Below are positions 8,088 to 16,520 of a stretch of 49,927 nt of DNA, piece after piece. How positions within the stretch are numbered: position 1 is the first letter of the stretch; every line of letters begins with the position of its first letter. The position numbers and the translations under genes are program-made. The notes under the pieces were generated by a model that was not told the DNA's origin, made no database searches, and worked only from the letters and a program-made list of their open reading frames with translations. Source of the stretch: Mycobacteriales bacterium (lineage in GTDB: Bacteria > Actinomycetota > Actinomycetes > Mycobacteriales > SCTD01); NCBI GenBank assembly GCA_030697205.1, contig JAUYQP010000003.1:1-49927 (forward strand), in the 5' to 3' direction.

Positions 8088-8411
8088 GTGTTCACCGAGG
8101 GCCAGGTCGTGACCGTCTTCCGCAACCGGCTGCGCGACGACGCCGACGCGCAGACCGCCTACTCCGCCGACGCGACGCGGATGGCCGAGCTCGCCCGCGC
8201 CATGCCGGGCTACGTCGAGCACAAGGCCTTCACCGCCGACGACGGCGAGCGCGTGACGCTGGTGACCTTCGCCGACCGGCCGAGCCACGACGGGTGGCGC
8301 GACCACCCGGAGCACCGCGCCGCCCAGCGCCGCGGGGTCGAGGCCTACTACGAGACCTACAGCATCCAGGTCGGTACGACGGACTACGCGAGCGCGCGTG
8401 CCCGAGGGTGA
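8088..8411 (+). CDS. Antibiotic biosynthesis monooxygenase (ABM) domain protein
   Basis: The protein is 107 residues and starts at GTG 8088 with GGGAGGA 7 nt upstream. The pattern VVTVFRNRLR…MPGYVEHKAF…VTLVTFADRPSHDGWRDHPEHRAA…YYETYSIQV is that of the dimeric ferredoxin-like ABM fold, used by small cofactor-free oxygenases and haem-degrading enzymes; most single-domain members have no assigned substrate. The last 14 nt overlap the start of the Nei-type glycosylase, implying translational coupling. Substrate unknown. Confidence 0.8.
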   Translation: MFTEGQVVTVFRNRLRDDADAQTAYSADATRMAELARAMPGYVEHKAFTADDGERVTLVTFADRPSHDGWRDHPEHRAAQRRGVEAYYETYSIQVGTTDYASARARG

Positions 8412-9246
8412 CACGGTCTGGCTGTCGGCGAAGCGGATGCACGACGCGCTCGCCGGGCGGGCGCTGACGGTGTCGGACTTCCGGGTCCCTCAGCTGGCGA
8501 CGACCGACCTGACAGGCAGCGTGGTGCGCGAGGTCGTCGCCCGCGGCAAGCACATGCTCACCCGCGTCGAGGGCGACCTCACCCTGCACACGCACTTCCG
8601 GATGGACGGGACCTGGCACCTCTACCGGCCGGGCGACACGCGCAACGGCGGCCCCGACTGGCAGGTGCGGGTGGTGCTCGCCAACGACGAGTGGGAGGCG
8701 GTCGGCTACCGGCTGCCCGTCGTCGAGCTGCTGCCCACCGCCGCCGAGGACCGCGCGGTGGGCCACCTCGGGCCGGACCTGCTCGGCCCCGACTGGGACC
8801 TCGACGAGGCCCTTCGGCGCCTGGCCGCCGACCCCGAGGCCGAGATCGGGATGGCACTGCTCGACCAGCGCCACCTCGCCGGCCTCGGCAACCTCTACCG
8901 CACCGAGGTGCTCTTCCTGCGCGGGCTCACCCCGTGGGTCCGGGTCGAGGACGTGACCGACCTCCCCGGCCTGGTCCGCCTGGGGCGCAGGCTGCTGCTC
9001 ACCAACCGCGACCACTGGGAGCAGACCACGACCGGGTCGCTGCGCCGCGGCGAGGACCACTGGGTCTTCGAGCGGTCCGGCAAGCCGTGCCGGCGCTGCG
9101 GCACGCGCATCGTGTCCGCGGAGCAGGGAGTGGCGCCCTACCAGCGGCTGTCCTACTGGTGCCCCCGCTGCCAGCTCGGGCCGGCGCCTGCACCGACAAC
9201 CGTGCGGGCGCCTCGACCGCTCGGCAGGACGAGGTACACCCCGTGA
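8398..9246 (+). CDS. nei: Formamidopyrimidine/endonuclease VIII family DNA glycosylase
   Basis: This 282-residue protein begins MPEGDTVW: the N-terminal Pro (catalytic amine after Met removal) and Glu of the Fpg/Nei family. A C-terminal CRRC…CPRC zinc finger follows, with the HLAGLGNLYRTEVLF helix-two-turn-helix before it. It excises oxidised bases and cleaves the abasic site by beta/delta elimination. The sequence type is like actinobacterial Nei2 rather than Fpg, because Fpg proteins usually begin MPELPEVE. It overlaps the ABM gene and shares GTGA with the next gene, so the three form one transcription unit. Confidence 0.92.
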   Translation: MPEGDTVWLSAKRMHDALAGRALTVSDFRVPQLATTDLTGSVVREVVARGKHMLTRVEGDLTLHTHFRMDGTWHLYRPGDTRNGGPDWQVRVVLANDEWEAVGYRLPVVELLPTAAEDRAVGHLGPDLLGPDWDLDEALRRLAADPEAEIGMALLDQRHLAGLGNLYRTEVLFLRGLTPWVRVEDVTDLPGLVRLGRRLLLTNRDHWEQTTTGSLRRGEDHWVFERSGKPCRRCGTRIVSAEQGVAPYQRLSYWCPRCQLGPAPAPTTVRAPRPLGRTRYTP

Positions 9247-9608
9247 CACCAGACCCCGTGAGTCCCACCGACGCCGAGCGGGTCGCCGAGGCAGTCGCCA
9301 CCGGCACCGGCCTCGAGGCCCTCGCGCGGACCCTGACCGACCCGCCGCTGCTCGCCGTCGTCGAGGCGGCACGCAGGCGGCTCGTCCCACGCCTGTCCGA
9401 CGAGGCGACCCGGCTGCTGCGCGCGGTCGGGGCCTTCCCGGGCAGCAGCGCCCAGGACCTGCGCGACGTGACGCTGCTCGACGGCCCGGCCTTCGCCGCG
9501 GCGAGCCGCCAGCTGCTCGACGGCGGCCTCGTGGAGTCGACGCGCTTCGACGTACCCGACTGCTGGTCGCGCACCGCCCGCGGCGCGGCCGTGGCGCGCA
9601 GCCTCTGA
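9243..9608 (+). CDS. Small winged-helix-like protein, function unknown
   Basis: This 121-residue protein starts at GTG 9243, overlapping the nei stop (GTGA). The C-terminal half, EATRLLRAVGAFPGSSAQDLRDVTLLDGPAFAAASRQLLDGGLVES, has the spacing of a winged helix (two helices, recognition helix, wing), and the N-terminal half is Ala/Leu-rich helical. I do not recognise a named family. The coupling to nei suggests a DNA-associated role but does not show it. It converges on pspA with one base between stop codons. Confidence 0.65.
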   Translation: MTPDPVSPTDAERVAEAVATGTGLEALARTLTDPPLLAVVEAARRRLVPRLSDEATRLLRAVGAFPGSSAQDLRDVTLLDGPAFAAASRQLLDGGLVESTRFDVPDCWSRTARGAAVARSL

Positions 9609-9609
9609 C

Positions 9610-10419
9610 TCAGGCCTTGTCGGCGTCGGCCTCGGGGGTCGCGGGCGTGGCGTCGGCGACGGGCGCCGGGGTGGCGGCCGGCGGGGCGGCGAGCTGGTTG
9701 CCGCCGAGCGACGCGCGGATCTGGTCCAGGCGCGCCGAGCCTGCCATCTCCAGGGTCGACTTCTGCACCTCGAGCATCCGGCCCTCGACGCTGTTGCTCG
9801 CGAGCTCCGACGCACCGAGCGCCTTGGCGTAACGCGCCTCGATCTTGTCGCGGACCTCCGACAGCGACGGCGTCCCCGACGGCGCGGACAGCTCCGACAT
9901 CGAGCTGAGCGACTTCGCGACCTGCTCCTGCATCTTGGCCTGCTCGAGCTGGCTGAGCAGCTGGCTGCGCTCGGCGAGCTTCTGCTGCACGGTCATCGCG
10001 TTGTTCTCGACCGCCTGCTTGGCCTTCTCGGCCGCCTGCAGCGCCTGGTCGTGCAGCTGCTTGAGGTCCTCCATCGACTGCTCCGCCGCGACGAGCTGGG
10101 TCGCGAAGGTGGTCGCGGTCTGCTCGTACTCCGCCGCCTTCTTCTCGTCACCCGCGGCCCGCGCCTGGTCGGCGATGACGAGGGCCTGACGCGCCGAGGC
10201 CTGCAGCTTCTCGACCTCGGTCATCTGCCGCGCGAGCTTCATCTCGAGCTGGCGCTGGTTGCCGATGACAGCGGCCGCCTGCTGCGTCAGCTGCTGGTGG
10301 TTGCGCTGCGCCTCCTCGATGGCCTGCTGGATCTGGATCTTCGGGTCGGAGTGCTCGTCCAGCTTCCCGGACAGCAGGGCCATGAAGTACTTCCAGCCAC
10401 GCACGAACGGGTTCGCCAC
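9610..10419 (-). CDS. pspA: Phage-shock protein A / IM30 family membrane-stress protein
   Basis: The 269-residue protein is almost entirely helical coiled coil, from the N-terminal [21 protein letters not shown] amphipathic segment (membrane anchor of the PspA family, about residues 1–24) to a Pro/Ala-rich tail of about 35 residues. PspA/IM30 proteins are ESCRT-III relatives that coat damaged inner membrane. GTG start with GAGGAAG 6 nt upstream. A possible promoter (GTGAC, 16 bp, CAAGAT; 10483–10456, leftward) precedes it. In mycobacteria pspA is next to and controlled by clgR; here clgR lies about 6 kb away, so the pairing is broken but both are present. Confidence 0.92.
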   Translation of the reverse strand: MANPFVRGWKYFMALLSGKLDEHSDPKIQIQQAIEEAQRNHQQLTQQAAAVIGNQRQLEMKLARQMTEVEKLQASARQALVIADQARAAGDEKKAAEYEQTATTFATQLVAAEQSMEDLKQLHDQALQAAEKAKQAVENNAMTVQQKLAERSQLLSQLEQAKMQEQVAKSLSSMSELSAPSGTPSLSEVRDKIEARYAKALGASELASNSVEGRMLEVQKSTLEMAGSARLDQIRASLGGNQLAAPPAATPAPVADATPATPEADADKA

Positions 10420-10537
10420 AGGTCTTCCTCACGTCGGTCCAAGGGTGCTGCGGGCATCTTGTCAGAGCAGGCGCCAGGTCACAGCACTCAGACCTCCCGG
10501 TACGCCGGAAACCGCCCGTGAGCGCAGGCTCCCGACG

Positions 10538-10543
10538 TAGCGT
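10538..10543 (+). promoter_or_regulatory. -10 box for leaderless BNR-4 gene
   Basis: TAGCGT, then 6 nt (CGACAC), then the GTG start at 10550. No Shine-Dalgarno sequence is present upstream of the start. Confidence 0.6.
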
Positions 10544-10549
10544 CGACAC

Positions 10550-12469
10550 GTGCCCGCGCCCCGTCTCCTGCCCGTCGGGCTGCTGCTCGTGGCCACGCTG
10601 ACGGGCGCCTCGCCCGCGCAGGCCGCCGACGGGACGCTGCTCCCGCGCGTCCCCGGCTCGGAGACGCAGGCGGTCGTCGGCAGCGGGGGCGCGTGGTGCT
10701 GGTTCTCCGACCCGCGGTCGGTGCACGTGCCCGGCCCCGCCAAGCGCACCTTCGCCAGCTGGATCGACGCCGAGGGCAGCATCGTCGTCAGCGCCTACGA
10801 CCACACCACCAAGCGGCTTCAGTCGGCTGTGGTGCGCACCGCCTTCGTCGTCGACGACCACAACAACCCGTCGCTGCTGCGCCACGCCGACGGCCGGGTG
10901 TCGGTCTTCTGGTCCGGCCACAACGGCCCCGCGATCCACATCCGCACGACGAGCCGGCCCGGTGACGTCACGAGCTTCGCGCCGACCCGCACGATCACGT
11001 CGTTCGTGCCGGGCGACAGCGTCGTCACCTACACCAACCCGGTCCGCGTCCCCGGCGAGGGCGACCGCATCTACCTGTTCTTCCGGTCCGGCTACAGCCA
11101 CCAGGGCTACGTCACGTCCGACGACGACGGCGTCACCTGGTCGGCGGCGCGGGTGGTCGTGAGCAACGGCGACATGCGCCCCTACGTCAAGGTCGCCGGC
11201 GACGGCGGCAGCGGCATCGCGCTGGCGTTCACCGACGGGCACCCCGACGAGCTGACGAGCTCAGTGCGCTTCTCCCGCTACACCGCCGGCGAGCTGCGCG
11301 GCGCCGACGGGCGGCTGCTCGGCGCGCTCGCCGACGGCATCGAGGCGGGGCAGGGCGATCTGCTCTGGGACGGTCCCGCGACCGGCACGAGCGGCTGGGT
11401 GCACGACGTCGCGGTCGGCCCTGATGGGCTGCCGGTGGTCGTCTTCGCCACGATCCGCAGCACCACCGACCACCGCTACCACTGGGCCCGCTTCGACGGC
11501 ACCTCCTGGGTCGTGCGCGAGCTCGGCCCGGCCGGCGGCACGGTCGCGACCGGTGGCCGTGAGCGGTCCTACTCCGCCGGCATCACCCTCGACCACGACG
11601 AGCCCTCCGTCGTCTACCTCGCCCGCCCCGGCAGCGACCCGGCGATCGCCGAGGTCGAGCGCTGGACGACCCGCGACCACGGCGCGAGCTGGGTCGCCGA
11701 GGCCGTCACGTCGGCCAGCACCGAGACCAACCTGCGCCCCGTCCGCCCGCGCGGGCTACCCGACGGCCTCGACATGGAGGCGCTCTGGATGTCGGGTGCC
11801 TACCCGCACTTCACGACCTTCCGCACCTCGCTGCGCGGCACCGCCGCGGTCGTCCCCGGCCAGCCGGTCGCGACCACGACGCGCATCAACGCCGCGGTCC
11901 TGTCGGTCGTCCCCGGCTCCTCGCTGCGGGTCAGCGCGCGGCTCGTCGACCCGACCGGTGCCGCCGTCCTCGACCGCGAGGTGACGCTGCTGTCCCGACC
12001 GCTGGGGCTCACCACCTGGGGCCACGTCGCGGAGCTGCGCACCGGGCTCGACGGCCTGGTGCACTTTCAGCCCACTCCCGTCGGGTCGACGGAGTACGCC
12101 GTGACCTGGCCCGGCGACGACTCCTTCTCCCCCTCGCGCAGCCCGGCCGCGCTGGTCCGGTCGACGCGCCCGACGACCGCGCTGACCGCTGTGGTGACGC
12201 GCACCGCGCGGCTCGGTCGGAGCGTCACGACCGGTGCGCTGCTGCGCACCGGTGACGGTCGACCCGCAGCCGGCCAGCGCGTCGAGCTGCTCGGCCGGGA
12301 GCCCGGCACGACGACGGTGCGCGTGCTCGCGGCGCGCACGACCGGCCCCGACGGCCGCGTCCTGCTCCCGGCTCGGCTCGCCCGGCCCACGGACGTGCAG
12401 GTGCGCTTCACCGGCACCGCCACCCACGTCGGCAACGCCACCCCCTGGCGCCGCGTCACCCTCCGCTGA
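10550..12469 (+). CDS. Secreted BNR-4 repeat protein with C-terminal Ig-like domains
   Basis: This 639-residue protein has a classical signal peptide (PRLLPVGLLLVATLTGASPAQA, cleavage after AQA near residue 26). Residues about 35–420 form a propeller with AWCWFSDPRSV, DDHNNPSLLRHADGR, FWSGHNGP, TSDDDGVTWS and DHDEPSVVYL motifs typical of the BNR_4 family, found in polysaccharide lyases and exported sugar-binding proteins. Residues about 440–639 are Ser/Thr/Val-rich beta domains (two Ig-like or Big repeats). It probably acts outside the cell on a polysaccharide, but no catalytic residues can be assigned. It is divergent from pspA (130-nt gap) and has no gene partner. Confidence 0.8.
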   Translation: MPAPRLLPVGLLLVATLTGASPAQAADGTLLPRVPGSETQAVVGSGGAWCWFSDPRSVHVPGPAKRTFASWIDAEGSIVVSAYDHTTKRLQSAVVRTAFVVDDHNNPSLLRHADGRVSVFWSGHNGPAIHIRTTSRPGDVTSFAPTRTITSFVPGDSVVTYTNPVRVPGEGDRIYLFFRSGYSHQGYVTSDDDGVTWSAARVVVSNGDMRPYVKVAGDGGSGIALAFTDGHPDELTSSVRFSRYTAGELRGADGRLLGALADGIEAGQGDLLWDGPATGTSGWVHDVAVGPDGLPVVVFATIRSTTDHRYHWARFDGTSWVVRELGPAGGTVATGGRERSYSAGITLDHDEPSVVYLARPGSDPAIAEVERWTTRDHGASWVAEAVTSASTETNLRPVRPRGLPDGLDMEALWMSGAYPHFTTFRTSLRGTAAVVPGQPVATTTRINAAVLSVVPGSSLRVSARLVDPTGAAVLDREVTLLSRPLGLTTWGHVAELRTGLDGLVHFQPTPVGSTEYAVTWPGDDSFSPSRSPAALVRSTRPTTALTAVVTRTARLGRSVTTGALLRTGDGRPAAGQRVELLGREPGTTTVRVLAARTTGPDGRVLLPARLARPTDVQVRFTGTATHVGNATPWRRVTLR

Positions 12470-12495
12470 CCCGCCCACCCGGAACCCGCCCCCCG

Positions 12496-12554
12496 GATTG
12501 GGTGGCTTTCGTCGGCGCGCCGCGGCACGACACGCCGAGAAACCCCACCCAATC
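12496..12554. repeat. Dispersed 59-bp palindromic element, copy A
   Basis: Outer arms GATTGGGTGG (12496–12505) and CCACCCAATC (12545–12554) are perfectly complementary; an inner GTCGGCG/CGCCGA pairing follows. The element aligns over its full 59 bp, without gaps, to 36224–36282 (about 48 identical positions). The outer arm differs by T to C on the left and A to G on the right, i.e. a compensating change. It lies between two convergent genes, 26 nt after the BNR-4 stop, and could act as a bidirectional terminator. Confidence 0.85.
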
Positions 12555-12573
12555 TCAGGCGGGGCGGGGAGGG

Positions 12574-12663
12574 GCGGTGCGGTCGGGCGGTGCGGTCGGG
12601 CGGGGCGTGAGGGCGGCGCGGTCGGGCGGGGCGGGGCGGGGCGTAGGGACGGTCAGCGGGGCG
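12574..12663. repeat. G-rich minisatellite (13-bp units) before the coiled-coil gene stop
   Basis: GCGGTGCGGTCGG occurs twice in tandem (12574–12586, 12587–12599), followed by degenerate copies (GCGGGGCG, GGCGCGGTCGGG). In the transcript of the leftward gene ending at 12664 this is a C-rich, U-poor tail running into palindrome A, an arrangement compatible with a Rho-dependent terminator. Confidence 0.6.
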
Positions 12664-13440
12664 TCAGGGTGGGGGCGGGTCGGCCTGGCCGAGGGCGCGG
12701 CGCGACAGCGCCTCGGTCTCGGCGAGGCCCTCGCGCAGCCCGTCGAGCTCGGTGGCGAGCTCGGCGATCTCGGCCGCGCTGGTGTCGACCCCACCGCTCG
12801 TGGCGGTCAGCGCGAGCACCTCCGCGAGCCGCGCGACCAGGCCCTCGAGCCCGAGCGCGGTCGCCTCCATCCGGGCGAGCAGGGTGTCGCGGGCCTCGTC
12901 GAGCCGGGCCGCCACCGCGAGCCGGTCGCGCACCGCGGCCGACGAGCGCCGCAGCTCCGCGGCCTGCTCGGGGTTGGTCGCCGCGCGGGCCCGCTGCTCG
13001 AGCCGCTCGGCCTCGCCGTCGAGACCGTGCAGGTCGACCCGCGACTCGGCGGCCACCACGGCGGTCACCTGCGCCGCGACCCGCAGCAGCTCGTCGAGGG
13101 TGCGGCCGGCGTCGGTCGCGGCGGAGCGCACCGCGTCACCCGCGGCCCCCGTCGACGCCGTCCGGGCGAGGGCGTCGAGGGAGCGCACGGCCCCCTCCGC
13201 CCGCTCCAGCCAGTACGCCGGAGGGCTCCCCTTGGGCGGCCGGGGCAGCGCCGGTCGGCGTGCGGGTGCGGCCTCGCCACCACTGCCGGTGAGGACACCG
13301 GTGAGGACCTTCGCGCCGTAGACCCCTGCGCCGACCGCCACCGCAGCGGCCACCGGCGCCGCGAAGGCCCACGCGAGCCCGCCCGCGACGCCCGCGACGA
13401 CGAGACCCCACGGGTCGCGCAGCTCCTCCGACAGCGACAT
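12664..13440 (-). CDS. Membrane-anchored coiled-coil protein, function unknown
   Basis: The protein is 258 residues. A hydrophobic segment (about 12–50: GLVVAGVAGGLAWAFAAPVAAAVAVGAGV) is followed by a Pro-rich linker and a long Ala/Leu/Glu/Arg helical region (about 75–250) with heptad-like spacing. Its position directly downstream of the von Willebrand A/solute-binding gene (29-nt gap) in the same direction suggests a shared operon and a membrane partner role, as seen for similar pairs in actinobacteria. No family can be named with confidence. The ATG lies inside a short direct repeat. Confidence 0.7.
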   Translation of the reverse strand: MSLSEELRDPWGLVVAGVAGGLAWAFAAPVAAAVAVGAGVYGAKVLTGVLTGSGGEAAPARRPALPRPPKGSPPAYWLERAEGAVRSLDALARTASTGAAGDAVRSAATDAGRTLDELLRVAAQVTAVVAAESRVDLHGLDGEAERLEQRARAATNPEQAAELRRSSAAVRDRLAVAARLDEARDTLLARMEATALGLEGLVARLAEVLALTATSGGVDTSAAEIAELATELDGLREGLAETEALSRRALGQADPPPP

Positions 13441-13465
13441 CTACGACGACACCTCTACGACGACA
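13440..13465. repeat. 12-bp direct repeat, 14-bp period, at a start codon
   Basis: TCTACGACGACA occurs at 13440–13451 and 13454–13465. The first copy includes the first base of the leftward ATG at 13440. It could be slippage-prone; no function is evident. Confidence 0.6.
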
Positions 13466-13469
13466 TCGA

Positions 13470-15269
13470 CTAGAAGTTGGACAGGACCGCGGCGAGGACC
13501 TTGTCGATCGAGCCGGGGTCGGAGGCGTCGTACGCCGCAGCCTTGGACGCCTCCGCGATCGCCCGCAGCTCGCCGAGGTCGGCGTCGTCGCCGTAGGCGA
13601 TGGTGAAGACGCGGACCTGGCGGTCGGCGTCCTCGCTGTCGAGGGCCCTGGTGAGCGAGTCGAGGTTGCTGTCCGGGGGGTACTCGTTGCGACCGTCGGT
13701 GAGGACCACCACCGCGTTGATCTTGTCGGGGGCGTAGCGCTCGGCGAGGACCTGGGCGGCGGCGCGGGTGGTGGCGTAGAGCGCGGTGCCGCCGTCGGGC
13801 TGCAGGTCGGCGATGGTGCTCTTGACCAGCGCAGCGTTGGTGGCCGCGGGCCGGAAGGGCACCAGCGGTCGGAACGGTGTCGTGTCCCCCTCGAGCGGGG
13901 TCGAGAAGGCCCACAGCGCGACCTCGTCGTCCTTGGCGATGAGGTCGACGGCCTTCACGGCGGCGCGCTTGGCGAGCTCGAGCTTGGACGTGCCCGCCGA
14001 CCCGACCGAGTCGCCCATCGAGCCCGAGGTGTCGAGGACCAGCAGGATCTTGGCCCGCTTGCGCAGCGACTCCCAGGAGGTCTTCACCGCGGCGATGACC
14101 TGTGGCGACGGCGGGTTGAGCACCGCCTTCGGCTCGGCCGGCAGCAGCCCCTCGACCTGGGTGATGCGGTCGCCGGCCTTGCCGTCGAAGCCGCGGAAGG
14201 CGGCCTCGGCGAACAGCCGCTGCGAGGCCGCACCGCGGGCGTAGGTGAGGAAGTCCGCGGCGGCGTCCTTCGTGGGCTGGTCGACCCACGGGGCGTCGAG
14301 GACGGCGTAGGGGTTGTCGCTGTAGAGCGTCCCCTCCTTCGGGTAGATCGCGACGAGCGGCGTGCGCGGCTTCGCGTGCTGCCCCAGCGTCTTCGGGTCG
14401 CCCGTGGGGTTGCCCTGGTTGTAGTCCCAGACCGACTTCTCCTCGACGGTCACGGCGCTGACGTAGGACAGCGCCTGGCCGCGGTCGTCGGCCTTCTGCA
14501 GGTTGGACAGGTAGGTCAGCGTCGTGTCGCCGTAGTGCACGACGGAGCCCTCCACGCTCTTGACGTAGGTCTGCACGGCTGGCTTGACGAGGTCCTTGAG
14601 CGCGAGGTCGCTCGACAGCCCCGTGGCCGCGAAGTAGGCGCCGATGGTGGCGTTGAGGCCGCTGGTGGAGAAGTTGGGGTTGGTCTTGCCGAGCTTGAAC
14701 GCGCCGTAGGGCTTGCCGAAGCGCTGCCAGCCGCTCGGGTCCTTGGCCAGCGCCAGGATGTCGGCCCAGCCGAGCGGCTTGGCCGGCCACCCGAGCACCT
14801 CCGCCATCGGCTTGGGCATGGCGATGACGAGCGGGGTGCGCGCGAGCGACGGCAGCTCGGCGTCTCCGACGAGGTCGGGCGCGTCGCGGGCCGCGGTCTG
14901 CTGGCGCAGCAGCGCCGTCCACGTCGACGACGCGGGCGACCAGACGTCGGGGCGCGGGCCGTCGACGCCCTCGTCCCAGCCGCGCGCCAGCGCATCGGCG
15001 GCACCGCCGCTGGCCTTGCTGGTGACCTGCACCTGCACGCAGGTGCCACCCACCTCGCCGTCGTCGTCGGCGTAGTCGGCGGCGATGCGCTGCAGCAGCG
15101 CGGCCTTCTCCGACGACGCAGTCAGAGCCACCTGGGTGCAGTCGCTGTCGACCTTGATCGCGGTCGGGTCGTCACCGCTGTCGCCCGTGACGACGGCGCG
15201 CACCGCCGCGACCGCGATGACGCCTACGACGACCGCCACGACGACCGGCAACCGACTACGACCCGCCAA
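13470..15269 (-). CDS. Solute-binding-protein / von Willebrand A fusion, membrane-anchored
   Basis: This 599-residue protein starts at TTG 15269 with a GAGGGGG site upstream. An N-terminal signal anchor (LPVVVAVVVGVIAVAAVRAVV, about residues 6–27) is followed by a periplasmic solute-binding-like domain (about 40–390; TPLVIAMPKPMAEVLGW, and LVAIYPKEGTLYSDNPYAVL are typical of iron/sulfate-type binding proteins) and a C-terminal VWA domain (about 400–599) with the MIDAS motif DTSGS at 413 and TDGRNE further on. The whole faces the outside of the membrane. Homologous fusions are common in Streptomyces and relatives, but their role is not established. The coiled-coil gene downstream is a likely partner. 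Confidence 0.88.
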   Translation of the reverse strand: MAGRSRLPVVVAVVVGVIAVAAVRAVVTGDSGDDPTAIKVDSDCTQVALTASSEKAALLQRIAADYADDDGEVGGTCVQVQVTSKASGGAADALARGWDEGVDGPRPDVWSPASSTWTALLRQQTAARDAPDLVGDAELPSLARTPLVIAMPKPMAEVLGWPAKPLGWADILALAKDPSGWQRFGKPYGAFKLGKTNPNFSTSGLNATIGAYFAATGLSSDLALKDLVKPAVQTYVKSVEGSVVHYGDTTLTYLSNLQKADDRGQALSYVSAVTVEEKSVWDYNQGNPTGDPKTLGQHAKPRTPLVAIYPKEGTLYSDNPYAVLDAPWVDQPTKDAAADFLTYARGAASQRLFAEAAFRGFDGKAGDRITQVEGLLPAEPKAVLNPPSPQVIAAVKTSWESLRKRAKILLVLDTSGSMGDSVGSAGTSKLELAKRAAVKAVDLIAKDDEVALWAFSTPLEGDTTPFRPLVPFRPAATNAALVKSTIADLQPDGGTALYATTRAAAQVLAERYAPDKINAVVVLTDGRNEYPPDSNLDSLTRALDSEDADRQVRVFTIAYGDDADLGELRAIAEASKAAAYDASDPGSIDKVLAAVLSNF

Positions 15270-15282
15270 CGCGCTTCCCCCT

Positions 15283-15303
15283 CGATCAGGTGAGCCCTGA
15301 TCG
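15283..15303 (-). terminator. Perfect 8-bp hairpin between dps and the VWA gene
   Basis: CGATCAGG (15283–15290) and CCTGATCG (15296–15303) enclose a 5-nt loop. It is 26 nt after the dps stop and 14 nt before the VWA start, all leftward. It can end the tetR–dps transcript or lie in the VWA leader. Confidence 0.5.
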
Positions 15304-15329
15304 TGTCATGACGGGGGGCGACGGACCGA

Positions 15330-15797
15330 CTACTGCTCGGCCTGGAACATCCAGTGGGTCTTCTCGAGCTCAGCGGTGATCGCGATCATGAGGTCCTGGC
15401 TGACCGGGTCGGCGCTCTCGGTGGCGTCCATGCGCTCGCGGAAGCGGGCGATCATCGGGCCGAGGACGTCGACGACGTAGCTGATGACCTTGTCGACCTG
15501 GACGTAGCCGACCTCGAGCGGCTGCACCTTGGACTGCGCCGCGAGCGCGTGGGTCTGGCCGTCGGGGTTGACGCCGATCGCTATCGCCCGCTCGGCGACG
15601 GTGTCCATGTAGATGCGCGACTGGTCGACGACCTCGTCGAGGGCGAGGTGGATGCTGCGGAAGTTGCGGCCGATGAGGTTCCAGTGGGCCTGCTTGGCCA
15701 CGAGGGACAGCTCGATGAGGTCGACGAGGGCACCCTGCAGCGCCTCTCCCGTGACCTGCTTGGCGTCGTCGGGCAGCGGGCTCTTGACAGTGCTCAT
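15330..15797 (-). CDS. dps: Dps-family ferritin-like DNA-protection protein
   Basis: The protein is 155 residues. The QAHWNLIGRNFRSIHLALDEVVDQSRIYMDTVAERAIAIG stretch carries the Dps inter-subunit ferroxidase ligands (His in AHWN, His in SIHLALDE, Asp in DEVVD, with the later Asp/Glu). It assembles as a dodecamer that oxidises Fe(II) with peroxide. ATG 15797 is chosen over ATG 15803 because GGGAG directly abuts 15803 but is 6 nt from 15797. The tetR stop lies 2 nt upstream, so the two genes are coupled. The N-terminal tail is short and has few basic residues. Confidence 0.92.
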   Translation of the reverse strand: MSTVKSPLPDDAKQVTGEALQGALVDLIELSLVAKQAHWNLIGRNFRSIHLALDEVVDQSRIYMDTVAERAIAIGVNPDGQTHALAAQSKVQPLEVGYVQVDKVISYVVDVLGPMIARFRERMDATESADPVSQDLMIAITAELEKTHWMFQAEQ

Positions 15798-15799
15798 GG

Positions 15800-16489
15800 T
15801 CATCTCCCGAGGGGTGCGTCGGTGGCGGGTTGCGCGGGGACCTCGACCCGAGGGGCGGTGAGCCCGCGCTCCAGCAGCCCTGCCCCGAGGGCGACCTCCT
15901 CACGCGTCCCCGGCCAGGTGGCCTGGGACACGAGCCACCGCAGGACCAGCTCGACCGCGGGCGGCTCGCCCGCGACGTCGGCAGCCTCGAGCACCTCGAC
16001 CACCGCACTGCGTACGACGTCCCACGTGCGGCCGGCCGCCGGGACCGCGACGACGGCGAGCACCGCGGGCTCCTCGGCAGCGACCCGGCGCAGCGGCGCG
16101 CAGCGGGCGAGCTCGTCGGCGGCGTGCTCCAGCGCTGCGGCCAGGCCGGAGCGCAACGGCACGGGCATCCCCGGGACGGTGTCGTGACGGCCGGCGGCGA
16201 GCGCGGCCGTGGTGGCCCCGAGCGCCTGCACCCGGCTGGTGACGAGCGCCGCGAGGACGTCGTCCTTGGTGCGGAAGTGGTTGTAGAGCGTCGCCTTCGC
16301 GACGGCGGCCTGCGTGGCGAGGTCGCTCATCGTCGTCTTGCGGACGCCGTAGCGCTCCACGCACCCCGCGGCCGCGTCGAGGATGGCCGCGCGGGTGCGC
16401 AGCATGGCGTTGCCGGACCGCGCCCGGGTGCCGGGCTCGCGCAGCGGCGCGTCAGACGGCGAGATGTCGGACGAGACGGTGTCGCTCAC
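15800..16489 (-). CDS. TetR-family transcriptional regulator
   Basis: The protein is 229 residues. A helix-turn-helix of TetR type occupies about residues 30–76: RAAILDAAAGCVERYGVRKTTMSDLATQAAVAKATLYNHF, followed by a ligand domain of about 150 residues. GTG 16489 is selected because it gives the usual short N-terminal tail; a shorter form from the internal ATG (AMLRTRAAIL) is possible. It is upstream of and coupled to dps, which makes dps a likely target along with its own promoter, where a dyad lies. Ligand unknown. Confidence 0.85.
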   Translation of the reverse strand: MSDTVSSDISPSDAPLREPGTRARSGNAMLRTRAAILDAAAGCVERYGVRKTTMSDLATQAAVAKATLYNHFRTKDDVLAALVTSRVQALGATTAALAAGRHDTVPGMPVPLRSGLAAALEHAADELARCAPLRRVAAEEPAVLAVVAVPAAGRTWDVVRSAVVEVLEAADVAGEPPAVELVLRWLVSQATWPGTREEVALGAGLLERGLTAPRVEVPAQPATDAPLGR

Positions 16490-16496
16490 GCCGAGT

Positions 16497-16507
16497 GTCT
16501 GCCAGAC
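16497..16507 (-). promoter_or_regulatory. Candidate TetR operator GTCTG-C-CAGAC
   Basis: A perfect 5-1-5 inverted repeat lies 8–18 nt upstream of the tetR start, in the 31-nt gap after the clgR stop. TetR-type regulators usually bind such a dyad at their own promoter; the site is short and could be fortuitous. Confidence 0.4.
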
Positions 16508-16520
16508 GCACGGGATCGCG

